DNA of 64,000 bases from Cytobacillus firmus (GTDB lineage: Bacteria > Bacillota > Bacilli > Bacillales > Cytobacillaceae). Where the stretch lies: positions 2,243,501-2,307,500 of the forward strand of contig NZ_CP086235.1 of assembly GCF_023612095.1 (NCBI RefSeq), in the 5' to 3' direction. The first letter of the stretch is position 1. Each line of letters opens with the position of its first letter. The notes under the pieces are model-generated. The model was not told where the DNA came from. It made no database searches and was given only the letters and a program-made list of their open reading frames with translations. Below are positions 55,533-63,490 of the stretch, in pieces. Made by a program: the position numbers and the translations under genes.

Positions 55533-56087
55533 ATGCATGAAATGCAGGTAACAGTAAGGTTTTGCGAGACTGATGCTCTTGGCCATATCAACAATACAAG
55601 TTATTTTATCGCAGTCTAACGGGCAGTAAGACCCCCACTTCAAGACTCAGAGGAATCAAAGGAGGATAAGTGGGGGTCAAACTGTCCGTAAAGGCCCGAT
55701 TGGTTCAACTAACAATCAGTGGGGGATAAGGAAAACCCCCACTGATTGAAGTTTCACTTTATTTACCTTGAAGAAGCACGTGTGAAATATTTCGAGACAC
55801 TTGGCTACAGCATGGATGTGAAAAAATGGAGTTTTATTCTGGCCTCCACTAAGTGCGATTTTCTAAGCCAGGGATATTTTAACCAAATCCTTACGGTCAA
55901 GACCTGGGTATCAAGGATTGGCAGCAAAAGCTTTCAGCTCGATCATGAAATTGTCTGCAGCCAGACAGGCACTCATATTGCCAGAGGGAACGCCTTAATC
56001 GTCTATTTTGATTTCGCCAAACAGGAAAGTGCTGTTATACCTGATCCTCTTCGGGAAGGTCTAAATCAAAATGTAAGAGAAGCATAA
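55533..56087 (+). pseudogene. Acyl-CoA thioesterase (hotdog fold, YbgC-like), split by a mobile element
   Basis: ATG 55533 starts a 4HBT-type thioesterase (VRFCETDALGHINNTSYF with the catalytic Asp). After 27 codons, mobile-element DNA begins and a TAA follows at 55617. The gene resumes at 55763 (YLEEARVKYFETLGYS) and runs to 56087. Removing 55610-55762 joins the halves exactly in frame, so the insertion is recent. Loss would stop hydrolysis of some acyl-CoA in this pathway. Confidence 0.88.
55610..55762 (+). mobile_element. Hairpin mobile element, copy B (about 150 bp)
   Basis: Inserted in the thioesterase gene right after TTTAT (55605-55609) and ending with TTTAT (55758-55762). The gene restored by removing the element keeps one TTTAT. 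Contains a long imperfect palindrome (ACGGGCAGT..GACCCCCACTT with AAGTGGGGGTC..ACTGTCCGT) on the left and a perfect 13-bp hairpin (CAATCAGTGGGGG / CCCCCACTGATTG) near the right end. No ORF. Fits a passenger of an IS200/IS605-type transposase that cuts at TTTAT, or a MITE with a 5-bp target duplication. Confidence 0.85.
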
Positions 56088-56116
56088 ATTAATTTTCCTA
56101 TAAAAAGGAGGATCAC

Positions 56117-57190
56117 ATGCCGAAGCAAATGTACCTGGATACCATTCCCGTTAGAAAAGGAGAGCAATTGAACACCGCTCCATTGGAAAAATTCCTGCGG
56201 AGCGAGATTGCTAATCTTCCAAATCAGCCGCTTGAGATTATGCAATTCCATGCTGGGCACTCAAATCTTACCTATCAGCTGAAAATGGGAGAGTGGGAAG
56301 CCGTGCTGCGCCGGCCTCCGCTTGGACCTGTCGCACCGAAAGCTCATGACATGGAGAGGGAATTCAGGGTGATTTCTGAGATACATCCCTTTTTCAAAGA
56401 AGCACCGAAGCCGCTCCTGTTTACGAATAATAGTGAAATTACAGGTGCACCATTTTTCATTATGGAACGGCGGCATGGAATTGTTTTAGATACCTCTTTC
56501 CCTGAAGGCATGGAGCCGGACGAGGGAGTTTGCAGCAGATTATCTCAAATTATGGTTGATAAGCTGGCAGAACTTCATTCCATTGACTATAAAAGGACAG
56601 GTCTAGCGGAAATCAGCAATCCTGATGGATTCATGGAAAGGCAGGTGCATGGCTGGATCGGCCGGTATGAGCGGGCAAAGACGGATGAAGTTTCCGAAGC
56701 GGATACGCTGAAAAAGTGGCTGACCCATCATATCCCGGTAAGTCCCGATCCTTCCATCATCCATTATGATTACAAGCTGAACAATGCAATGTTCAATGAG
56801 GATTTATCAGAAATGACAGGCCTTTTCGATTGGGAGATGGCCACGGCAGGCGATCCGCTTGCAGACCTTGGGGCCGCAATGAGCTATTGGATTCAGGGAG
56901 ACGATCCCGATCTGCTCAAGTTTGGATTAGGAAAACCCCCGGTAACCGTTCTTAGCGGTTTTTACTCCCGCAGAGAATTTATGGAGGCCTATGCTGGAAA
57001 AACAGGCCGTGATCTCAGCAGCATGAACTTTTATTTAACATTTGCCTATTTTAAGCTGGCCGTCATTTGCCAGCAAATCTATTACCGCTACAAGAAAGGC
57101 CAAACAGCAGATCCGCGGTTTTCACAATTCAATAGATTCGTTAAAGTGCTCCTGAAACATGCTATACAGGCGGCAGATGAAGAAATTTAA
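56117..57190 (+). CDS. APH-family phosphotransferase (ACAD10/11 N-domain-like)
   Basis: 357 residues with an aminoglycoside-phosphotransferase/kinase fold: VLRRPP early, catalytic IIHYDYKLNNAMF and metal-binding GLFDWEMATAGDPLADLG. Stand-alone relatives of the kinase domain in ACAD10/ACAD11, which phosphorylates 4-hydroxyacyl-CoA. Lying next to acyl-CoA dehydrogenases, it may help break down hydroxy fatty acids. AAGGAGG upstream. Confidence 0.82.
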   Translation: MPKQMYLDTIPVRKGEQLNTAPLEKFLRSEIANLPNQPLEIMQFHAGHSNLTYQLKMGEWEAVLRRPPLGPVAPKAHDMEREFRVISEIHPFFKEAPKPLLFTNNSEITGAPFFIMERRHGIVLDTSFPEGMEPDEGVCSRLSQIMVDKLAELHSIDYKRTGLAEISNPDGFMERQVHGWIGRYERAKTDEVSEADTLKKWLTHHIPVSPDPSIIHYDYKLNNAMFNEDLSEMTGLFDWEMATAGDPLADLGAAMSYWIQGDDPDLLKFGLGKPPVTVLSGFYSRREFMEAYAGKTGRDLSSMNFYLTFAYFKLAVICQQIYYRYKKGQTADPRFSQFNRFVKVLLKHAIQAADEEI

Positions 57191-57223
57191 GATGAAGAGA
57201 TGATGAGGAGAGTGAATCCGTTA

Positions 57224-58999
57224 ATGGAAAAAGTAAATACAGCCAATACTGGTGCAAGCTTTTTGTTCACAAAGCTTGATCCTGAATCACTTTTCACACC
57301 CGAGGAATTTACAGATGAGCATATCTTAATCGGAAGAACAGCTAAACAATTTACTGAAAAAATGGTTCACCCTGAAAAGGACCGGATCGAAAACCAGGAA
57401 TTCGAGCTGGTAACGGATTTACTGAGGAAGGCAGGCGAACTTGGCCTGCTTGCCCATAGCATCCCCGAAAAATACGGCGGTCTTGGCTTCGATAAAATCA
57501 GCAAGGGGATCGTCGGAGAAAACATTGCCTCATCAGGCGGTTACGGGGTAGCCCACTCAAACCATACCTGCATTGCAACCCTGCCGATCACTTACTTCGG
57601 AACTCCTGAGCAAAAAGAAAAGTACTTGCCGAAGCTTGCCTCAGGGGAGTACATAGGCGCTTACTGTCTGACAGAACCGAACGCAGGGTCTGATGCCCTA
57701 TCCTCCCAGACTACAGCCGTTTTGAATGAGGATGGGACCCATTACATTTTAAATGGCACGAAAATTTATATTACGAATGCTGTATTTTCAGATACATTCA
57801 TTGTATATGCCAAAGTGGACAGACGGCATTTTACCGCATTTATTGTCGAACGGGACACACCAGGATTATCCCTTGGCCCGGAAGAAAATAAGATGGGCAT
57901 CAAAGGATCTTCAACCAGATCGGTCATTTTTGAGGATTGTCCTGTGCCAGCAGAGAATCTGCTTGGGGAAGTTGGCAAAGGGCATATCATTGCTTTGAAC
58001 GTTTTAAATTTAGGCCGTTTCAACTTAGGTTCAGCCTGCATGGGGGCAGCAAAAACCGGATTGAAGAAAGCCCTCCAGTTTACAGGGGAAAGAAAGCAAT
58101 TTGGGAAATCGATCGCTGATTTTCCGGCTACCAAGGAAAAAACGGCGAAGATGGCAGCAAGAATTTACGCCGCTGAATCACTTCAATACCGCACCGCAAG
58201 CCTGCTGGAGGAATCATTGGGAGACTTATATGATTCATCTGATTTAAAGCTTATTGGAAAAAGAATGAGCGAATATGCCACAGAATGTGCGATCTGTAAG
58301 GTGTTTGGCTCGGAAACACTGGACTTTACGGCAGATGAAGCACTCCAGCTTCATGGAGGCGCTGGATTCATCAAGGAATACGGCGTGGAACAAATGTATC
58401 GGGATTCCCGCATTAACCGGATTTTTGAGGGAACAAATGAGATTAATAGACTGCTGATTCCTACACACCTTTTCCGTAAAGCGCTTAAGGGTGAAATCGA
58501 TTTAGCCGCCAGAGTGGAGGAGGCGATTGTTCGCTTGAGCAAACCGGATCCAATCGGCCAGAATATTTTTGAGAAAGAGAGAGCAGCGGTTGATACGATA
58601 AGAAACCTGTTCCTGCTGAATGCAGGACTCGCTTATGAAGCATTTGGCGATACCCTTGTTCATGAACAGGAAGCCCTAATGAAGCTTGCGGATCTCGCCA
58701 TTGCCCTGTATGCAGCAGAATCAGCAGTTTATCGGACATATAAAGCCATTCAGAAAAATGGTGAAGAAAAAGAAGAATTGAAGATTCAGCTGACCAGGAC
58801 TTTTCTGGAAGGTGAAATATGGGAAGCTGAAAGGCTATCCCGCCAATTAGTGTCCGAATTGGCTTCAGATAAGAAAAAGGATGTGCTGATCGGATTAGTC
58901 ATCCGGGAATGCAGCAGGTTCAGCTCCTTTGGGAAAGAAAGTGCAAGGAACCGTAGAATAGCTGAGCTTGTTTTTGAAAAAGGCGAATATTGCTGCTAG
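57224..58999 (+). CDS. Acyl-CoA dehydrogenase (FadE/YusJ-like)
   Basis: About 591 residues, the long bacterial form. GAYCLTEPNAGSDALS, GTKIYITNA, catalytic-region HGGAGFIKEYGVEQMYRDSRINRIFEGTNEI split across the domain, and an extra C-terminal domain (about 440-590). Similar to B. subtilis FadE. ATG 57224 follows GAGGAGAG by 11 nt and gives the best N-terminus (MEKVNTANTGASFLF); ATG 57200 is the longer option. Confidence 0.9.
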   Translation: MEKVNTANTGASFLFTKLDPESLFTPEEFTDEHILIGRTAKQFTEKMVHPEKDRIENQEFELVTDLLRKAGELGLLAHSIPEKYGGLGFDKISKGIVGENIASSGGYGVAHSNHTCIATLPITYFGTPEQKEKYLPKLASGEYIGAYCLTEPNAGSDALSSQTTAVLNEDGTHYILNGTKIYITNAVFSDTFIVYAKVDRRHFTAFIVERDTPGLSLGPEENKMGIKGSSTRSVIFEDCPVPAENLLGEVGKGHIIALNVLNLGRFNLGSACMGAAKTGLKKALQFTGERKQFGKSIADFPATKEKTAKMAARIYAAESLQYRTASLLEESLGDLYDSSDLKLIGKRMSEYATECAICKVFGSETLDFTADEALQLHGGAGFIKEYGVEQMYRDSRINRIFEGTNEINRLLIPTHLFRKALKGEIDLAARVEEAIVRLSKPDPIGQNIFEKERAAVDTIRNLFLLNAGLAYEAFGDTLVHEQEALMKLADLAIALYAAESAVYRTYKAIQKNGEEKEELKIQLTRTFLEGEIWEAERLSRQLVSELASDKKKDVLIGLVIRECSRFSSFGKESARNRRIAELVFEKGEYCC

Positions 59000-59024
59000 T
59001 AATACAGAGAAGGAGTGTTTGAAA

Positions 59025-60002
59025 ATGAAAGCCATTCAATTCAAAGAATATGGGGGACCTGAAGTCCTTAACGTTATCGAAATGGAGCGGCCGCAGCCGA
59101 CCGGACGAGAAGTTTTAATCGAAGTGCATGCGATCGGAGTGAACTATGCCGACACCGCAAGAAGAGAAGGGCAATATGTTGTGCCGACACCTCTGCCGTT
59201 CATTCCCGGTGCCGAGGTGGCAGGTGTTGTCGCAGCCGCAGGTGAAGAGGCAAGTATTCCGGTTGGCACAAGAGTGGTGACGCTAATTGAATCTGGCGGA
59301 TATTCAGAGTATGTCACAGCCGATGAAAGGGGTCTGATTCCGCTGCCGGAGGGACTGGATTTCAATCTTGCTGCGGCACTGCCTCTACAAGGACTGAGTG
59401 CCTATCATATTTTAAAAACAATGGGCCGGCTTGAACCGGGTGAAAGCGTCCTTGTCCATGCAGCGGCAGGCGGGGTGGGAACAATTGCTGTTCAGCTCGC
59501 AAAATTATTCGGGGCCGGGACGGTCATTGCTACAGCCAGCACTGATGAAAAACTTCAGCTTGCAAAAGAAATGGGGGCCGATGTCCTCGTCAACTACACA
59601 AATGAAGGCTGGGAACATGAAGTACTCGAAGCAACTGGCGGAAAAGGTGTGAATGTGGCCCTCGAAATGGCAGGCGGGGAAATTTTTAATAAAACCCTGA
59701 AAAGCCTTGCCACCTTTGGCCGCCTTGTTATTTACGGCGTGGCAAGCGGGGAGCAGAGCCGATTTTATCCTTCATCCTTAATGGGCCGGAACCAATCGGT
59801 CATTGGATTTTTCCTGCCGCAGATTATGAGGAAACCGGAACTGCTGCAGCCGAGCATGAAGGAATTATTAACGTACACAGCCCAAGGAAAGCTGAAGCTG
59901 ACTATTGGAGAAATTCATCCTCTTGAGGACGCTGCCAAAGTACATGAGCGGATGCAGTCCAGGCAAACAAAAGGGAAGCTAATTCTTGTCGCTGCAAGAT
60001 AA
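59025..60002 (+). CDS. Quinone oxidoreductase-like zinc-independent MDR enzyme
   Basis: 325 residues, medium-chain dehydrogenase/reductase fold. GVNYADTARREG, IPGAEVAGVV and the NADPH loop HAAAGGVGTIAVQLAK are those of quinone oxidoreductase (QOR/CurA-like). No zinc ligands. Could reduce quinones or enoyl-CoA-type substrates. ATG 59025 has AGAAGGAG upstream. Confidence 0.88.
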   Translation: MKAIQFKEYGGPEVLNVIEMERPQPTGREVLIEVHAIGVNYADTARREGQYVVPTPLPFIPGAEVAGVVAAAGEEASIPVGTRVVTLIESGGYSEYVTADERGLIPLPEGLDFNLAAALPLQGLSAYHILKTMGRLEPGESVLVHAAAGGVGTIAVQLAKLFGAGTVIATASTDEKLQLAKEMGADVLVNYTNEGWEHEVLEATGGKGVNVALEMAGGEIFNKTLKSLATFGRLVIYGVASGEQSRFYPSSLMGRNQSVIGFFLPQIMRKPELLQPSMKELLTYTAQGKLKLTIGEIHPLEDAAKVHERMQSRQTKGKLILVAAR

Positions 60003-60003
60003 A

Positions 60004-60040
60004 GGGAAGCCTGCCATTTCACCAAGTGGCAGGCTCTTTT
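60004..60040 (+). terminator. Terminator of the fatty-acid degradation operon
   Basis: AAGCCTGCCA-TT pairs with AAGTGGCAGGCT, followed by CTTTTC. Confidence 0.8.
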
Positions 60041-60117
60041 CTATTAAACTGAGAGGATTATAGGGATTTGTATAGAAAATAAGTATATAGGTGAATTTTT
60101 GATGGTGGTGATTACAT

Positions 60118-60891
60118 ATGGAAAAAGAAGAGATCAAGAAAAAGGTTCAAAATACCTTCGGAAAAAATGCTGAAAAATATGTGACAAGCAAAATACATGG
60201 AGATGCGGCTGAATTATCTCAGCTCGTTCAAACTTTGAATCCGCAGAAGGATTGGGTGGTGCTCGATATCGCAACAGGCGGCGGGCATGTGGCCAAAAGT
60301 CTCTCACCATTTGTTTCCCAGGTCTTCGCAGCTGATTTGACAAAAGAAATGCTTGCCAATACGGCACGCCATCTGGAAAGCTATGAAAATATCTGGTATA
60401 TCGTTGCAGATGCGGAAGCTCTGCCATTTTTGGATGAGATCTTTGATGCTGTCACGTGCCGGATTGCGCCCCATCATTTTCCCCATCCGGAAAAGTTTAT
60501 CGCCGAAGCTGGCAGGGTTTTAAAGCCGGGGGGATGCTTTTTGTTAGTTGATAATGTATCACCCGATGAAAAAGAGCTCGCAGATTATATGAACACTGTT
60601 GAGAAATTGCGGGATGACAGCCATTACCGGTGTTTGTCAACGGCAGAATGGAGAAAGCTGTTTGCTGCTTCGGGACTAAATGAAACGAAGACAAAAAGCA
60701 GGAAGAAAACCTTTGAATTCCCGTCCTGGGTAAAGAGGACTGCTGAAAGCGATGAACAGATTAAGGCAGTCGAACAGTATATTCTGCAGGCTGATCAGGC
60801 TGCTGCGGATTATTTCCAAATTGAACTTCAAGAAGGCAAGGTACAATCCTTTAAAGTGGATGAATGGATGGTACTTTGCATAAAACAATAG
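60118..60891 (+). CDS. Class I SAM-dependent methyltransferase (UbiE-like)
   Basis: 257 residues. Motif I is VVLDIATGGGHVAKSL, acidic loop VFAADLTKEML and motif RVLKPGGCFLLVDN. Substrate unknown. ATG 60118 is preceded by GGTGGTGATTAC. Followed after 12 bases by an SDR gene. Confidence 0.85.
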   Translation: MEKEEIKKKVQNTFGKNAEKYVTSKIHGDAAELSQLVQTLNPQKDWVVLDIATGGGHVAKSLSPFVSQVFAADLTKEMLANTARHLESYENIWYIVADAEALPFLDEIFDAVTCRIAPHHFPHPEKFIAEAGRVLKPGGCFLLVDNVSPDEKELADYMNTVEKLRDDSHYRCLSTAEWRKLFAASGLNETKTKSRKKTFEFPSWVKRTAESDEQIKAVEQYILQADQAAADYFQIELQEGKVQSFKVDEWMVLCIKQ

Positions 60892-60903
60892 GAGGAAACG
60901 ATC

Positions 60904-61689
60904 ATGGATTTAAACCTGAAAAATAAAAAAGCGCTTGTGGTGGCTTCAAGTCAGGGCCTCGGAAAAGCCATTGCGGCACAGCTTGCAAAAGAAGGCACCA
61001 GGGTAATGATAACAAGCAGGGACGAAGCAAAACTAAAGAGCGTTCAAGATGAATTCCGTGAACAATTTAATGCAGATGTTGAGTATTACCGTGCAGATGT
61101 TACGAACCCTGAGGATATAAAAAACCTGATTCAGCATACAGCTGAAACACTTGGGGGAATTGATATTTTAATCAATAATGCCGGAGGGCCTCCCGGGGGA
61201 ACGTTCGAAAACCTGACAGATGAAGACTGGGAAAAAGCGTTTCAGCTTAATCTATTAAGCCATGTCAGACTGATACGCGAGGCACTCCCTGAATTAAAGA
61301 AAAATGGCGGCAGGATCATTAATATAGCATCATCAAGCATTAAGCAGCCGATACCGGGCCTGCTCTTATCCAATACATTCCGCCTTGGAATTGTCGGACT
61401 GACCAAAACACTATCAGAGGAATTGGGAGCTCATAATATCTTAATTAATACAGTAGCTCCGGGAAGAATTGCGACCGACCGCGTTGATTATCTCGATCAG
61501 CATAACGCGGACCGGCAGAATATTACTAAAGAAGAAGTGGCGGAAAGAGCCAAAAGCAAAATTCCGCTGGGCAGATACGGAACCCCGGAGGAATTTGCGA
61601 ATGTGGTCACCTTCCTTGCATCTGATGCCAGCAGCTACGTGACCGGAAGCTCTATTTTAGTCGATGGCGGGATGGTGAAAGCTTTATAG
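60904..61689 (+). CDS. Divergent SDR-family protein lacking the YxxxK motif
   Basis: 261 residues with a Rossmann fold (VVASSQGLGKAIA in place of the usual TGxxxGIG) and NNAGGPPGG. Aligned on GLTK, the catalytic Tyr and Lys are replaced (LSNTFRLGIVGLTK: Tyr to Ser, Lys to Arg). This is known for a beta-ketoacyl-reductase-like SDR subgroup whose reaction is unclear. AGGAGG precedes the ATG. The 52-bp array B begins soon after the stop. Confidence 0.82.
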   Translation: MDLNLKNKKALVVASSQGLGKAIAAQLAKEGTRVMITSRDEAKLKSVQDEFREQFNADVEYYRADVTNPEDIKNLIQHTAETLGGIDILINNAGGPPGGTFENLTDEDWEKAFQLNLLSHVRLIREALPELKKNGGRIINIASSSIKQPIPGLLLSNTFRLGIVGLTKTLSEELGAHNILINTVAPGRIATDRVDYLDQHNADRQNITKEEVAERAKSKIPLGRYGTPEEFANVVTFLASDASSYVTGSSILVDGGMVKAL

Positions 61690-61707
61690 GAGGGGGATCT
61701 GGCGGAA

Positions 61708-62105
61708 ACTTCAACCCGGTTCGGCTTTGGACACAGAAAGCAGCAAAAGGCGCTCTAGTGTCAGAACCCGGGCCAACTTCGGACACAAGAAGGAAAAAAA
61801 GGCGCGCTGGAGTCAGAACCTGGTTCAACTTCTGACAAAAAAAGGAGAAAATGGTCCGCTAGAGTCAGAACCCGAGCCAACTTCTGACACAAAAAGGAGA
61901 AAAAGGTGCGCTAGAGTCAGAACCCGGTTCAACTTCTGACACAAAAAGCAGAAAGAGGCGCTCCAAAGTCAGAACCCGGTTCAACTTCTGACACAGAAAG
62001 CAGAAAAAGGCGCTCCAGAGTCAGAACCCGGACCAACTTCTGACACAAAACGCAGAAAAAGGCGCTCTAGAGTCAGAACCCGGGCCAACTTCGGACACAA
62101 AGTGC
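61708..62105. repeat. Tandem array B: 52-bp units (7 plus a degenerate one)
   Basis: GTCAGAACC starts at 61760, 61812, 61864, 61916, 61968, 62020 and 62072, all exactly 52 bp apart; a degraded unit fills 61708-61759. Unit: GTCAGAA - 11 nt - TTCTGAC, then ACAAAAAG, A-rich part, GGCGC. Same family as array A 45 kb away. Starts about 19 bases after the SDR stop codon. Confidence 0.92.
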
Positions 62106-62165
62106 GAAAATCACAAGATCAAAGCCCGAACCCAGCTCACCACCTAAAAATCACAGCCAAAATAA

Positions 62166-62203
62166 AAGACGATTTTCCCCATCACCTTGGGAAAATCGTC
62201 TTT
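62166..62203. terminator. Bidirectional terminator
   Basis: AAAGACGATTTTCCC pairs with GGGAAAATCGTCTTT around a 9-nt loop, next to the MFS stop codon. Confidence 0.9.
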
Positions 62204-62207
62204 CACA

Positions 62208-63392
62208 TTACCCTCTATTTGTCATCAGGATCCAGATATACAATAGAATTGAAATCACAACCGATCCGGCTGCTGTTATATAAATCGTGCTATACCCAAA
62301 CAAATAAGCGATCTGCCCAAACACGATGGCGCCAATTCCAACCCCCAGATCGAAAAAGGAAAAGAACGTAGCATTGGCCATTCCGCGCCGATTGGCAGGC
62401 GCTTCTTTTACAGACCAGGCTTGAAGGGCGGGCTGGACTGATCCAAATCCGAGACCATAAAGAATCGCAGCTATATACATAATCATGCTGCTCGGAAGCC
62501 ATGCAAGCAGGAACATGGCTGCCAAAATCAGCACCGCCCCTGGTAAAAATACAGCCTGGTGACCTCTTTGATCATATAATCTGCCGGCAAAAGTCCGGGA
62601 AAGCATTAAGGCTATAGCAAACAGCAGGAAGTACCAGTGGATCCCGCCTATCCCTTTTTGGGCTGAATAGATAGGAAGAAATGATGCGATTCCCCCAAAG
62701 GTGACGGTGATGAAAAATAATAGAAATGAAGGCCTTAAAGCACTCTTTTCATAGATGTCCCAGCGCTTGTGAGGCACACTTTGTTTTTCAGCCTGCTTGT
62801 AGTTGATCCTCGATGACAACACCAGTGCGGCTAAACCCAGCAGGGCACAAATTAAGAATAAGAGTTTAAAAGAGATGACTCCGGCGAGCGCCAGTCCGAG
62901 GGTGGGGCCGAATGCAAGGGCAATGTTCCCGGAAAGCCCGAAGTAGCCCATTCCTTCACCCCGCCGCTTAGCAGGAATTAAATCAGTGGCAATGGTTCCT
63001 GAGGCTGTAGTGGAGAAACCCCAGCCAAATCCCTGGATAATCCTTAAAACAAATAAGAAGATTAAACTATTAATAAAACCAAATGACCCAACTGAGAGCA
63101 CGAAAATTGCCAGGCCAGTTAAATACACAAAGCGCCTGCCTTTCGTCTCCAGCGTATGCCCTGCATAAGGACGCAATAGCAGAGCCGAAAAGGTAAAGAT
63201 ACCGACCACTATCCCGATCAGCTGGTCATTCCCGCCCAATTTTTCCACAAAAAGAGGGATAGTGGGCAATGTCATTTGAAATCCGAGAAAAATAAAAAAG
63301 TTGGACATCAAGATGAGAACAAAATCCCTTGACCATATCTTTTCGGAACCTGCAATCTGTTTTTTTGCTTCTCCTGATAAAGTATCAGCCAT
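62208..63392 (-). CDS. MFS transporter
   Basis: 394 residues with twelve membrane segments. RPYAGHTLETKGRRFVY is the loop 2-3 motif. Similar to the MarR-linked MFS at 39977-41170, so probably drug or metabolite efflux. Start at 63392, with GGGAGGAAT upstream; the longer frame from 63461 has no ribosome site. Confidence 0.82.
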   Translation of the reverse strand: MADTLSGEAKKQIAGSEKIWSRDFVLILMSNFFIFLGFQMTLPTIPLFVEKLGGNDQLIGIVVGIFTFSALLLRPYAGHTLETKGRRFVYLTGLAIFVLSVGSFGFINSLIFLFVLRIIQGFGWGFSTTASGTIATDLIPAKRRGEGMGYFGLSGNIALAFGPTLGLALAGVISFKLLFLICALLGLAALVLSSRINYKQAEKQSVPHKRWDIYEKSALRPSFLLFFITVTFGGIASFLPIYSAQKGIGGIHWYFLLFAIALMLSRTFAGRLYDQRGHQAVFLPGAVLILAAMFLLAWLPSSMIMYIAAILYGLGFGSVQPALQAWSVKEAPANRRGMANATFFSFFDLGVGIGAIVFGQIAYLFGYSTIYITAAGSVVISILLYIWILMTNRG

Positions 63393-63490
63393 ATAATTCC
63401 TCCCACAATGCTGTAAAATGATTAGGTAATCTAAATATTTTTCTATTATAAAGGAAAACAAATGGAAATTCTATTTTAAGGAGCGGCCAG

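Noticed and set aside
61727..61939. 70-residue ORF within array B
   Set aside because: Entirely repeat-encoded, no ribosome site and no family resemblance.
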